From positions 1 through 7,812 of the forward strand of contig QHUV01000084.1 of the NCBI GenBank assembly GCA_003222065.1: DNA of 7,812 bases. Direction: 5' to 3'. The translations under genes and the position numbers were made by a program. This stretch comes from Gemmatimonadota bacterium (GTDB taxonomy: Bacteria > Gemmatimonadota > Gemmatimonadetes > Gemmatimonadales > Gemmatimonadaceae). The notes under the pieces were generated by a model. That model did not search any database. It saw only the letters and a program-made list of their open reading frames with translations, and had not been told where the DNA came from. Position 1 is the first letter of the stretch. Each line of letters begins with the position of its first letter. Below are positions 1 to 7,016 of the stretch, in pieces.

Positions 1-314
<314 letters not shown>

Positions 315-315
<1 letters not shown>

Positions 316-878
316 TGGCGCACTCGTTAGATCTTTCGGCGACCGGCATGGTCGGGCTGACGCGCGAGTCGTTGGTCGCGCTCTGTGCCTCGCTGCTGCG
401 CGAGAATGGAACGCAGGCCGCGATGCATCTCCAGAACGCGGGCTACGCCGGGGGTGCGACGCTGTTCGACGCGTTCTCGCGCTGGTTGACGGCGCGCGGG
501 TACGGTGCCCCGGAATCACAGCCAGCCGCCGCATTCGCGCAGCGAGCAACGGAGTTTTTCCGAGAGCTGGGCTGGGGCTCGCTCGATCTTGGAGCGGTCG
601 GAGATTCCGTGGCTACCGTCGATAGCGCGGACTGGGCGGAGGCCGATGCCTCCTCTGCGCTCGAGTTTCCGGGCTGCTACCTCACGACGGGCTTCTTTGC
701 CGATTTCTTCGGCCGCCTCGCGGGGAGCCCGCTCGCCGTCATGGAGGTGGAGTGCCGATCGATGGGCGGGGAGCGCTGCCGCTTTCTCCTCGCGAGCGGC
801 GACGTAATGCAGCACGTCTATGACGCGATGGGCAACGGAATGGCGTACGACGCCGCGCTCTCGAGCGTTGGCCGTTGA
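315..878 (+). CDS. V4R-domain (4-vinyl reductase-like) sensor/binding protein
   Basis: This 187-residue soluble protein has a C-terminal V4R domain. V4R is a small-molecule or metal-binding fold found in regulators and in the chlorophyll-pathway protein BchJ. The diagnostic part is residues 119-159: a Gly-Cys pair (C121), a GFFADFFGRLAG helix, then EVECRSMGGERCRF, with C147 and C155 in the CxxxGxxxC arrangement typical of the domain and a possible metal or ligand site. The N-terminal half (about 15-90) is helical, with no recognised motif, signal peptide or membrane segment. The start ATG at 315 overlaps the ligA stop and has GGAG at 303-306 with 8 nt spacing, so the start is secure. No bacteriochlorophyll gene is nearby, so a BchJ role is unlikely. 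A stand-alone ligand sensor is the better guess, and the ligand is unknown. A link to DNA ligation is suggested only by the operon position. Confidence 0.8.
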
Positions 879-914
879 GCGTTGGCGTTGACGCTCCTCC
901 ACGCTCTACGCTCC
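863..914. repeat. degenerate inverted array of 7-nt repeats at a convergent gene junction
   Basis: GAGCGTT-like heptamers on the left (GAGCGTTGGC at 863-872 and again at 877-886, 14 nt apart) face ACGCTC copies on the right (891-896, 901-906, 908-913, the last two 7 nt apart). The perfect part, GAGCGT 877-882 against ACGCTC 891-896, can fold as a 6-bp stem extended by two G-U pairs. The array spans the 3' end of the V4R gene, the 27-nt gap and the last codons of the convergent phosphoribosyltransferase gene. It may act as a weak bidirectional terminator, but no U-tract follows on either strand. Confidence 0.5.
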
Positions 915-1433
915 GAGCACTCCAGCGTAGAGTGGATTCGTCACCAACTCGCCGTCGAGGAGGATTTCACGATCCCAAGGTAGGACGATCGTGCTCTCGG
1001 TGGCGATGGAGTAAAAGTCCGGCTCGTAGCTTCCGGTCTTGAAGCCGACGGCCGTGCGCACGGCGGCCGCGCCCGCGCTCGTAATGGCGTTGACGGCGAG
1101 GCGAAGCGTGTCGCCACTGTCGCACGTCTCGTCCACAATCAGTACGCGGCGATTGCGAACCGACGGTGGTGCGGCGCCAAGCACGGCGGGGATGTCGCGA
1201 GGCGCGTCGGCACCATATCTGCGACTCACGACGATCGAATGAAATTCGCGGTCGAGAATCGCGGCAATCACGGCGCCGGGAATCACACCGGCCGTCGCAA
1301 CGCCGACGACGATCTCAGGATCATACGCGCGTGAGACCTTGAGGGCGAGCGCACGCGAGAGCTCGCCGAACAATGGCCATTCGACGTTGAAAACGCCCTT
1401 CGAGTGTTCGACGGTTGTGCGGCGGGGGGTCAT
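906..1433 (-). CDS. phosphoribosyltransferase, purine (xanthine/hypoxanthine) type
   Basis: This 175-residue type I phosphoribosyltransferase is predicted to transfer ribose-5-phosphate from PRPP to a base (purine salvage) in the cytoplasm. The PRPP-binding loop is clear: RRVLIVDETCDSGDTL at about 95-110, with the acidic pair D101-E102 and the SGDT phosphate loop. An earlier VGVATAGVIPG (43-53) fits the pyrophosphate loop, and PDFYSI...IVLPWDRE (138-156) resembles the hood/C-terminal part of xanthine/guanine-type enzymes (COG2236-like), so a pyrimidine or adenine substrate is less likely. The start is set at ATG 1433, preceded by AGGGA about 9 nt upstream. The frame stays open to 1658, but that extension would run past the start of the divergent TPR gene and has no family resemblance. 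The gene is convergent with the V4R gene (27-nt gap) and divergent from the TPR gene (175 nt). The exact base specificity cannot be read from the sequence. Confidence 0.85.
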   Translation of the reverse strand: MTPRRTTVEHSKGVFNVEWPLFGELSRALALKVSRAYDPEIVVGVATAGVIPGAVIAAILDREFHSIVVSRRYGADAPRDIPAVLGAAPPSVRNRRVLIVDETCDSGDTLRLAVNAITSAGAAAVRTAVGFKTGSYEPDFYSIATESTIVLPWDREILLDGELVTNPLYAGVLGA

Positions 1434-1608
1434 GACGAGGAATCCCTCTGGCTGTTCGCGCTTATGGACGGGGAGCGTGACGCCGACCCTCAACTCCGTC
1501 GGGGAGAGAAAGCTAGCCCTGACCACGATCCATGCATAGCTTTGCCGCTTGGGCCACGTCGCGCCCCGCCCGCCGCGGCACCCGCTTTCCGCCCTATTCC
1601 TCGAATCA

Positions 1609-2064
1609 ATGTCTTGGTGGAGCCGCCTCGTTGGCGGCAAGTCGCAAAACAAGGTCAAGCCACAACGCCTCGATTATTTGAGCGAGGCGCTGGCGTTGGA
1701 ACGGCAGGGCGACTTTGACGCGGCGCTGACCTCGTACCGACTGGCGCTTCGCGATCGGCCGAACGATCCGAAGATTCTTCAGAACATGGCGATCGCTTTT
1801 TCAAAGACTGGTCGACTCGATGACGCCGTTCGGTGCTATCGTCGCTCGCTCGAGATCGCGCCGCAGCTTTCCGGATCGCACTACGGGCTCGCATTCCTGT
1901 TGCTCAAACGAAGCGATCGCATGGGCGCGGAGAAGCACCTTGAAGCATTTCTTGCAAAACCGCCGGCGAGTCCCGAGGCGGAGCGATGGGTGCGGCACGC
2001 GCAAATGACGCTCTCCGAGTTGCGATCGGGAGCCGACACCATCTCTGAGGAACCAGAGCCGTAA
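1609..2064 (+). CDS. tetratricopeptide repeat (TPR) protein
   Basis: This 151-residue protein is built mostly of TPR helix pairs, which serve as protein-protein docking surfaces. Three repeats can be read: about 19-52 (LERQGDFDAALTSYRLALRDRPND), 53-86 (MAIAFSKTGRLDDAVRCYRRSLEIAP) and a more degenerate one at 87-118 (YGLAFLLLKRSDRMGAEKHLEAFL). The first fifteen residues are basic and Trp-rich (MSWWSRLVGGK), with no signal peptide, so the protein is probably cytoplasmic or a membrane-surface adaptor. The ATG at 1609 is chosen because the protein reads naturally from there. An upstream in-frame ATG at 1549 would add a Pro/Arg-rich stretch of no apparent family resemblance. No good Shine-Dalgarno precedes 1609. 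The stop lies 1 nt before the parA start, and the two are almost certainly co-transcribed. It may be a partner of the ParA ATPase. Confidence 0.82.
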   Translation: MSWWSRLVGGKSQNKVKPQRLDYLSEALALERQGDFDAALTSYRLALRDRPNDPKILQNMAIAFSKTGRLDDAVRCYRRSLEIAPQLSGSHYGLAFLLLKRSDRMGAEKHLEAFLAKPPASPEAERWVRHAQMTLSELRSGADTISEEPEP

Positions 2065-2065
2065 C

Positions 2066-2830
2066 GTGGGGCGCGTGCTCGCGATCGTCAGCCAGAAAGG
2101 CGGTGTGGGCAAGACGACGACGGCGATCAATCTCGCCGTCGCGTTGGCTCGACGTGGCGTGAAGACTTTGCTTGTCGACGCCGACCCGCAAGGATCGGTG
2201 CGTTATGGGCTTGGCATGCTCGCCGCGCACTACCGGCTCGGCGTTTCAGATTATTTGAAGGGCGAGATCGAGATGCAGGAGATCATACGGGCCACGACGT
2301 TGCCGTGGCTGCGGGTCGCGCTCGCCGGCACGATCTCCGACGGCGGGACGCACGAGGACTACCACCATAGTTTCGCGAGCTCGCCGCTTGTCGAAGAGTT
2401 GCTCATGCGTGCCCAGGAGCGCGGCTACGTCGTCGTCATCGACACGCCGCCCGGGCTCGGCCCCATCGTGCAGCGCGTGCTCGCGAATAGCGATCACGTG
2501 TTGGTACCGCTGCAGTGCGAGCCCGCGGCGGTCCAGACGACGGCGCAGATTCTGCGCGGTATACGGGGTGTCGTGACCAAGAATCAACAGCTGACCTTCG
2601 ACGGCATCTTACTGACGATGTACGAGCCGGGGAACACGGTGTCCGAGCGCGTCGCGGCGCACGTGCGCGCCCAGCTCCCACAGTTGGTGTTCGACGTCGC
2701 CGTGCCGCGCACGGTGGCGTCCGTCGACGCTGTCGCCGCCGGGCAGCCCGTCGTATTGCGGGCCCCTAACGACGCCGCGTCGCGCGCCTATATCGCGCTC
2801 GCCGACGAGCTTTCGGCGCGTCTGCAGTGA
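2066..2830 (+). CDS. parA: ParA/Soj-family (MinD-like) partition ATPase, no ParB beside it
   Basis: This 254-residue deviant-Walker ATPase belongs to a family that forms ATP-dependent dimers on DNA or membrane and positions plasmids, chromosomes or protein complexes. All hallmarks are present: deviant Walker A KGGVGKTT at 11-18 with the signature lysine K11, the A' box DADPQG at 38-43, Walker B VVVIDTPPG at 122-130, and the Soj-type C-terminus VPRTVASVDA...GQPVV...AYIALADEL at 213-249. The length is normal for Soj-type proteins. The start is GTG 2066, 1 nt after the TPR stop, with GAGGA at 2047-2051 (a longish 14-nt spacing). A parB gene and parS-like sites are absent from the window, so this may be an orphan ParA that positions another cargo, perhaps through the TPR protein. 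A chromosomal Soj whose parB lies elsewhere remains possible. The stop overlaps the next gene. Confidence 0.93.
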   Translation: MGRVLAIVSQKGGVGKTTTAINLAVALARRGVKTLLVDADPQGSVRYGLGMLAAHYRLGVSDYLKGEIEMQEIIRATTLPWLRVALAGTISDGGTHEDYHHSFASSPLVEELLMRAQERGYVVVIDTPPGLGPIVQRVLANSDHVLVPLQCEPAAVQTTAQILRGIRGVVTKNQQLTFDGILLTMYEPGNTVSERVAAHVRAQLPQLVFDVAVPRTVASVDAVAAGQPVVLRAPNDAASRAYIALADELSARLQ

Positions 2831-3654
2831 TGCGCGGGCCCGGTCGCGTCCTCGCCGGTGCTGCCGCGCTCTGGATCTTCGTGGCGTGCCTGGACGTTAC
2901 GTCACCGGTCACTGGCATCGCGTCCATTACGAGTGTGCTGCTGCCATCGCCGTCGGTCGTCGAACACGATGTGTCGCGGGATACGATCGGCCAGGTGCGG
3001 CCGCTGCAAGTGTTCGCCTTCGCGCCCAACGGCGACACCGTGCATGACGCCGTCGTGCGCTTCTTCGCGATCGACTCGACGCGAAAGCTGCGCGTCGACA
3101 GCCTAACGGGGATCGCGGTCGGCGATTCCCTGTCGCCGTTTGCGCGCGTCGTCGCGCGGGTGACGCCGGCGAACGGCAAGGGCATCGTGCAAACGGTCAT
3201 CGTGGCGCTGCCGGTAGTGCCGACGCCAGATCGAGTGTCGCAGGACACGAACATCGTGTTCGTATTCGTGCAAGCGACGGGAAGCACTGACACCCTCGCG
3301 TCGGGGCTCATATCGCCGGCGTTCGGGGACACGGTGCGTGGGAAAGGCGATACGACGGTCCAGAGCTACGTCGTGCGCTACCAGATCGTGAGGGCGCCAC
3401 CCTCCACCAACGGCGAGCCGACGGTCGTGCTCTCGGACGCATCGGGCCACGACAGTTCACTGTTCGTGACGGATGGCTCCGGCCACGCCGCAGCGCACTT
3501 GCGGATCAGAACCCGGTCGATCGCTCCGACGCTCTTTGGCGGCGCGACGGATTCGGCCTTCGTCGTCGCGCACGTTCAATATCGCGGTGAGGCCCTCCGC
3601 ATCACGCCCACGGACACCTTCAAGATTGCGATACGCCGCAACATAGGACCATAG
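2830..3654 (+). CDS. putative lipoprotein with Ig-like (invasin-type) segment, function unknown
   Basis: This is a 274-residue secreted or surface protein. The N-terminus has two arginines followed by a hydrophobic core (about 7-19) and Cys20 in the context FVAC. That is a somewhat atypical lipobox with Phe at -3, so it is probably a lipoprotein, with a plain signal peptide as the alternative. The mature part is rich in Thr/Asp/Val beta-strand patterns. A TDGSGHAAAHLRIR segment (214-227) resembles the Ig-like Big_1/invasin repeat motif in which a D-x-x-G-x-A turn precedes a strand. No catalytic motif is visible. ATG 2830 overlaps the parA TGA (TGATG). GTG 2827 is in frame one codon earlier and cannot be excluded. 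The position puts it in one operon with the TPR and ParA genes. I do not recognise a named family. Confidence 0.75.
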   Translation: MRGPGRVLAGAAALWIFVACLDVTSPVTGIASITSVLLPSPSVVEHDVSRDTIGQVRPLQVFAFAPNGDTVHDAVVRFFAIDSTRKLRVDSLTGIAVGDSLSPFARVVARVTPANGKGIVQTVIVALPVVPTPDRVSQDTNIVFVFVQATGSTDTLASGLISPAFGDTVRGKGDTTVQSYVVRYQIVRAPPSTNGEPTVVLSDASGHDSSLFVTDGSGHAAAHLRIRTRSIAPTLFGGATDSAFVVAHVQYRGEALRITPTDTFKIAIRRNIGP

Positions 3655-3694
3655 CTACGTCATCTGACTGATTCCTGTGACGGCGGCCGGCGCG

Positions 3695-3700
3695 TATACT
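3695..3700 (+). promoter_or_regulatory. candidate -10 box (TATACT) for the acyl-CoA synthetase gene
   Basis: TATACT matches the housekeeping -10 consensus at five of six bases. It lies in the 98-nt gap between the lipoprotein stop and the next start, about 52 nt before the ATG. At 17-nt spacing the -35 region (TTCCTG at 3672-3677) is poor, and there is no TGn extension. It is therefore a plausible but unproven start of a separate transcript. Confidence 0.4.
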
Positions 3701-3742
3701 CTGGGAGATCAGGTCGTCATCCTGCGGGACGTCGCGAGAATT

Positions 3743-3748
3743 GGAGGA
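3743..3748 (+). promoter_or_regulatory. strong ribosome binding site GGAGGA that fixes the ATG 3753 start
   Basis: GGAGGA lies 4 nt before ATG 3753. It would lie inside the coding region if the in-frame TTG at 3741 were used, so it argues for 3753 as the start. Confidence 0.75.
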
Positions 3749-3752
3749 TTGG

Positions 3753-5591
3753 ATGATCACCAGTGGTGGACCGCGCAATTCGGCTCCTGATACGCTGAAC
3801 CGCCTCTTTTTCGACGCCGTTCAGAAGTTCGACAAGCCGGACGCGCTGCAAGTCAAGATCGGGGGCAACTACCAGCCGATCTCGCATCGCACGCTCGCCG
3901 AGCGCGTACGCCGCGCCGCGTTAGGCCTGCAGGCGTTAGGCGCTAGGCCGGGCGATCGCGTCGGGATCCTCTCGGAGAATCGGCCGGAGTGGGCGATCGC
4001 CGACTACGCGTGCTTGACGTCCGGGCTCACGGACGTTCCCATTTACCCGAACCTTCCGCCCGATCAGGTCGCCTATATCATCCGCGATTCTGGTGCGACC
4101 GCCATCTTTGTATCCACGGCGGCGCAGGCCGACAAGGTGCGCCAGATTCGCCGGCAGTGCCCTTCCCTGCGTGTCGTCGTCGGCTTCGGCGCGTCGCGGG
4201 ACGACGGCGTCGACCTAACGATGGCCCAGCTCGAGGCCAAGGGCGCGGCGGCGGAGTCGGCGGCATCGATTGCCGCATACCGGAGCGCGGCGGACATGGT
4301 GCGCCCGGACGACCTCGCGACGCTGATCTATACCTCAGGCACGACGGGTGAGCCGAAGGGCGTGATGCTCACCCACGACAACATCTACTCCAACGTCATG
4401 GCCAGCGCGGTGCAGGTTCCGTTCGTCGGTGACGACACGTGCCTGAGCTTCCTGCCGCTGTCGCACATCTCCGAGCGGATGGCCGGCCACTATCTCATGA
4501 TGGCGACAGGGACGTCGATCGCGTACGCGGAGTCGATCGATACCGTGCCGATCGACATGCAGCTCGTGAAGCCGACCCTCGTGCTGTCGGTGCCAAGGCT
4601 GTACGAGAAGATGTACGCGCGTGTGCTGGAAAATGCGCTCGCCGGTGGCGCGTTAAAGAAGCGCATCTTCTTCTGGGCGCGCGCTGTTGCCGATCGCTGG
4701 GCGACGGAAACGTTGGCCGGACGGAAGCCGGGCGGCTTGTTAGGCATGCAATATCGGATCGCCCAACGGCTCGTGTTTTCGAAGCTGAAGGCGCGGACGG
4801 GGAACCGTCTCCGCTACTTCGTCTCCGGCGGGGCGCCCCTCGCGCCCGAGATCAACAAGTTCTTCTACGCCGCGGGACTGGTGATTCTCGAGGGCTATGG
4901 ACTCACCGAGACGTCTCCGGTCATCTCCGTGAACACCCCGAGTGCGTTCCGGATCGGCACCGTCGGAAAACCAGTGCCGGGCGTCGAAGTCATGATCGCC
5001 TCCGATGGCGAGATCTGCACGCGCGGGCCGCACGTCATGAAGGGGTACTACAACAAGCCCGAGGCGACGGCGGAAGCGATCGACGACGAAGGGTGGTTTC
5101 ATACAGGCGACATCGGCGAGCTCGAGGACGGTTTCTTACGAATTACTGATCGCAAGAAAGACATCATTGCAACAGCTGGCGGCAAGAAGATCGCGCCGCA
5201 GCCGATCGAGAACAAAGTGAAGACGAATAAGTACGTCTCACAGGCGGTCATGATCGGCGACAAGCGCAAATTTCCGATATTGTTGGTTGTCCCGAATTGG
5301 GAGAGCCTCGAGAAATGGGCAAAGGTCAAGAACATCATTTGGACTGACCGTGCGCAGCTCCTCCAGATGCCCACGGTGCGTGCGAAGATGGAGAAAGAGG
5401 TCGCGGAAGAGCTGCAAGGTCTCGCGCGCTACGAGATGCCGAAGAAGATTGCGCTCCTCGAGCACGATTTCTCGATCGAGCGGGGCGAGCTCACGCCGAC
5501 GTTGAAGGTGAAGCGGCGCATCATCGATCAATCGTATAAGAACGTCATCGATTCGTTGTACGTCGATGAGGGAGAGCCGGCTGGAGTGTAG
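3753..5591 (+). CDS. long-chain fatty acid-CoA ligase (FAA1/COG1022-type AMP-binding synthetase)
   Basis: This 612-residue adenylate-forming enzyme activates a fatty acid with ATP and CoA to acyl-CoA, feeding beta-oxidation or lipid synthesis. Motifs run in order: the P-loop YTSGTTGEPKG (193-203), the FAA1-type LPLSHISERM (about 234-243), GYGLTETSP (381-389), GEICTRGPHVMKGYYNKP (419-436), GWFHTGDIG (447-455), the hinge DRKKDIIATAGGKKIAP (466-482), and the C-terminal ELTPTLKVKR (579-588) carrying the catalytic lysine at about 585. The full length and the SHISER motif place it in the long-chain FAA1/FadD15 group rather than with E. coli FadD. No membrane anchor is apparent. The gene has its own ribosome site and a candidate promoter, so it may be separate from the upstream operon. 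It carries at least four TTA leucine codons (3921, 3936, 4740, 5136), unusual in GC-rich DNA; three lie within GTTAGG. Chain-length preference cannot be told. Confidence 0.95.
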   Translation: MITSGGPRNSAPDTLNRLFFDAVQKFDKPDALQVKIGGNYQPISHRTLAERVRRAALGLQALGARPGDRVGILSENRPEWAIADYACLTSGLTDVPIYPNLPPDQVAYIIRDSGATAIFVSTAAQADKVRQIRRQCPSLRVVVGFGASRDDGVDLTMAQLEAKGAAAESAASIAAYRSAADMVRPDDLATLIYTSGTTGEPKGVMLTHDNIYSNVMASAVQVPFVGDDTCLSFLPLSHISERMAGHYLMMATGTSIAYAESIDTVPIDMQLVKPTLVLSVPRLYEKMYARVLENALAGGALKKRIFFWARAVADRWATETLAGRKPGGLLGMQYRIAQRLVFSKLKARTGNRLRYFVSGGAPLAPEINKFFYAAGLVILEGYGLTETSPVISVNTPSAFRIGTVGKPVPGVEVMIASDGEICTRGPHVMKGYYNKPEATAEAIDDEGWFHTGDIGELEDGFLRITDRKKDIIATAGGKKIAPQPIENKVKTNKYVSQAVMIGDKRKFPILLVVPNWESLEKWAKVKNIIWTDRAQLLQMPTVRAKMEKEVAEELQGLARYEMPKKIALLEHDFSIERGELTPTLKVKRRIIDQSYKNVIDSLYVDEGEPAGV

Positions 5592-5597
5592 GCTCGG

Positions 5598-5643
5598 GTC
5601 ATCGCGAGCGTTGCACTCCGCTCGGAATGACACCGAGTCATTC
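5598..5643. repeat. GTCATTCCGAGCG-type intergenic inverted repeat, possible bidirectional terminator
   Basis: GTCATCGCGAGCG (5598-5610) is paired with CGCTCGGAATGAC (5619-5631) across an 8-nt loop. The arms are perfect at both ends with a 3-nt central mismatch. The minus strand reads TGTCATTCCGAGCGGAGTG, a form I recognise from memory as a widespread intergenic repeat in many soil-bacterial genomes. A competing 7-bp stem, GAATGAC 5625-5631 with GTCATTC 5637-5643, overlaps the stop codon of the minus-strand gene. The element fills the whole 46-nt gap between two convergent genes, a position suited to transcription termination. There is no U-tract. Confidence 0.6.
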
Positions 5644-6276
5644 GCGTCGATGGAGGCTGACGATCCCGGAAGTCCGGGGCGCGGGCATGCGCTCGGCCAC
5701 CCAATGACGGTCGTCGCGCGCGAGCTCGGTGACGCCGCTCGGTACGGGAAGAGCAATTGGAGCGACGATCCGACCGCCGGCGGTCAGAACCTCGAGCGCG
5801 GATTGCAACCGTTCCGGCTGTATTTTGTCATCGAGGGCCACGCCACGTGCGCTCCCGGCGGCGAGCGGCAACGCCGGCTCCGCCGGGCTCGTTAGGCCGG
5901 AAATGCCATCGCCCATCTGGATCCCCGGCGGTGGATCTACGAGAAGTAACTGCACGTCGCTGAAATCGCGCAGGCGCGGCGCGTGGATTCCCGTTTCGCC
6001 AACGAGAAGCGCGTAGCCGCGCGCGTCGGTGAGATCGAGGAGGGCCGCGAGCCGAAGCGTCTCATTCTCGTCAGGCGGGGCTGAATGCGTTTCGGCCGGT
6101 GCGCTGCGACCAAAGTGCGCCACGCCAGCCGAAATCGGATATTCCGCATGACAAATCGGGCAGCCGAGCACGCCGTCGATGACGTCTCGGCCCTTCATAC
6201 GTTCGGCGGCGAGCACGAGCCATGTCTCCTCGTGCGCATTCAGGCAGCGTAAGACGTCAACGAGCTCGATGAACAT
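5638..6276 (-). CDS. Trm112-like zinc-knuckle protein with degenerate methyltransferase-like domain
   Basis: This 212-residue protein has two parts. Residues 1-55 resemble the Trm112 family: LVDVLRCLNAHEETWLV, then LGCPICHAEYPISAGVAHF, with C11, C39 and C42 and probably H15 as zinc ligands. The first half-site is C-x3-H instead of the usual C-x2-C. Residues 78-178 follow the strand order of a class I AdoMet methyltransferase: LLVGETG (90-96) at the motif I place, LLLVDPP (110-116), LPLAAGSARGVALDD (136-150) and LEVLTAGGRIVAP (161-173). Motif I lacks the GxGxG loop, so AdoMet binding is doubtful and the domain may be a pseudo-enzyme or a scaffold. Bacterial methyltransferases with a Trm112-like N-terminus are known, but I cannot name this one. 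The start at ATG 6276 is 11 nt after the stop of the SDR gene, with which it appears co-transcribed. Confidence 0.7.
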   Translation of the reverse strand: MFIELVDVLRCLNAHEETWLVLAAERMKGRDVIDGVLGCPICHAEYPISAGVAHFGRSAPAETHSAPPDENETLRLAALLDLTDARGYALLVGETGIHAPRLRDFSDVQLLLVDPPPGIQMGDGISGLTSPAEPALPLAAGSARGVALDDKIQPERLQSALEVLTAGGRIVAPIALPVPSGVTELARDDRHWVAERMPAPRTSGIVSLHRRE

Positions 6277-6287
6277 GGTGCAGGCCG

Positions 6288-6998
6288 TCAGCTCCGGGAA
6301 ACGCGCACGAGCTCGACGTCGACCTCCGGCGGTTGCGTTATCGCATACATGACGGCGGCGGCGACGGCGTCCGCGGAGAGCATGCGGTCGCGGGGCGTGA
6401 ACCCCTCCCGCGAGTCAGGATCGATCGCGTCCCACAGCGAGGTGTCAACCGGACCGGGAGAGACGAGCGTCACGCGTACACCAGTGCCGCGCAACTCGGC
6501 CCGCATGACGTCGTGGAGCGCGCGCAGCCCGTGCTTGCTCGCCCCGTAGGCGGCGTTTTCCGGAAAAGCCATATGATCGGCGATCGAGCCGATGTTCACG
6601 ATGTCGCCGCGTCCGCGCGACCGCATGACGGGAAGCAGGGCGCGAATGAGGCGAAAGGGCGCGACGAGATTCACCTCGATCGCGGCCGCGAGGGCCTCAG
6701 GCGACGTCGCGTCGACGGGCGCGAGTTGGAAAAGGCCGGCGTTGTTCACGAGAATATCGGGCGCAGTGGCGTCGTCGTTGATCGTGGCGATGAGGCGCTC
6801 GATGTCACGAGGGCTGCCCAGGTCGCCGGAGAGAGCACGCGCGCCGAGCTCGGTCGCCCGCGCGTTGAGGGACTTCGCGTCACGCGCGATGAGCGTTAGG
6901 TGCGCGCCGGCGGCACCGAGGCTGCGGGCGATGGCCAGCCCGATGCCGCGCGACGCACCGGTGATGAGCGCCGCGCGTCCGGCCAGCGGAGCGCTCAT
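6288..6998 (-). CDS. short-chain dehydrogenase/reductase (SDR), possible sepiapterin-reductase-like role
   Basis: This 236-residue classical SDR is an NAD(P)H-dependent oxidoreductase of the cytoplasm. It has the cofactor loop TGASRGIG (13-20), an Arg at 39 after the second strand that favours NADP(H), D59 in the GDL motif, NNAG (85-88), and N110. The catalytic S138, Y151 and K155 sit in YGASK, followed by the PGPVDT turn (181-186). All catalytic residues are intact and the length is normal. The substrate cannot be read from sequence. The gene follows the pterin synthase by 17 nt on the same strand and precedes the Trm112-like gene by 11 nt. Because sepiapterin reductase is also an SDR and acts directly after 6-pyruvoyl-tetrahydropterin synthase, a pterin substrate is a reasonable hypothesis. 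A general keto-reductase is the default alternative. GTTAGG just upstream (7002-7007) gives only a close, weak ribosome site for ATG 6998. Confidence 0.9.
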   Translation of the reverse strand: MSAPLAGRAALITGASRGIGLAIARSLGAAGAHLTLIARDAKSLNARATELGARALSGDLGSPRDIERLIATINDDATAPDILVNNAGLFQLAPVDATSPEALAAAIEVNLVAPFRLIRALLPVMRSRGRGDIVNIGSIADHMAFPENAAYGASKHGLRALHDVMRAELRGTGVRVTLVSPGPVDTSLWDAIDPDSREGFTPRDRMLSADAVAAAVMYAITQPPEVDVELVRVSRS

Positions 6999-7016
6999 GA
7001 GCCTAACGACGACCGC

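Noticed and set aside
1434..1608. Divergent promoters between the phosphoribosyltransferase and TPR genes
   Set aside because: Candidates such as TATGCA on the minus strand and CTGACC on the plus strand lack a properly spaced partner element; promoters must exist nearby but cannot be placed.
1434..1658. Longer phosphoribosyltransferase starting at 1658
   Set aside because: It would run past the start of the divergent TPR gene and adds 75 residues with no PRTase similarity. ATG 1433 has an AGGGA ribosome site.
3741..3752. TTG 3741 as the start of the acyl-CoA synthetase
   Set aside because: The GGAGGA ribosome site at 3743-3748 would be inside the gene; ATG 3753 is correctly spaced from it.
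4439..5149. 236-codon plus-strand open frame inside the acyl-CoA synthetase gene
   Set aside because: It is an Arg/His-rich shadow of a gene with complete motif coverage in another frame.
6333..6899. 188-codon plus-strand open frame opposite the SDR gene
   Set aside because: It is an antisense shadow with high Arg/Asp content and no motif, while the SDR on the other strand has all catalytic residues.
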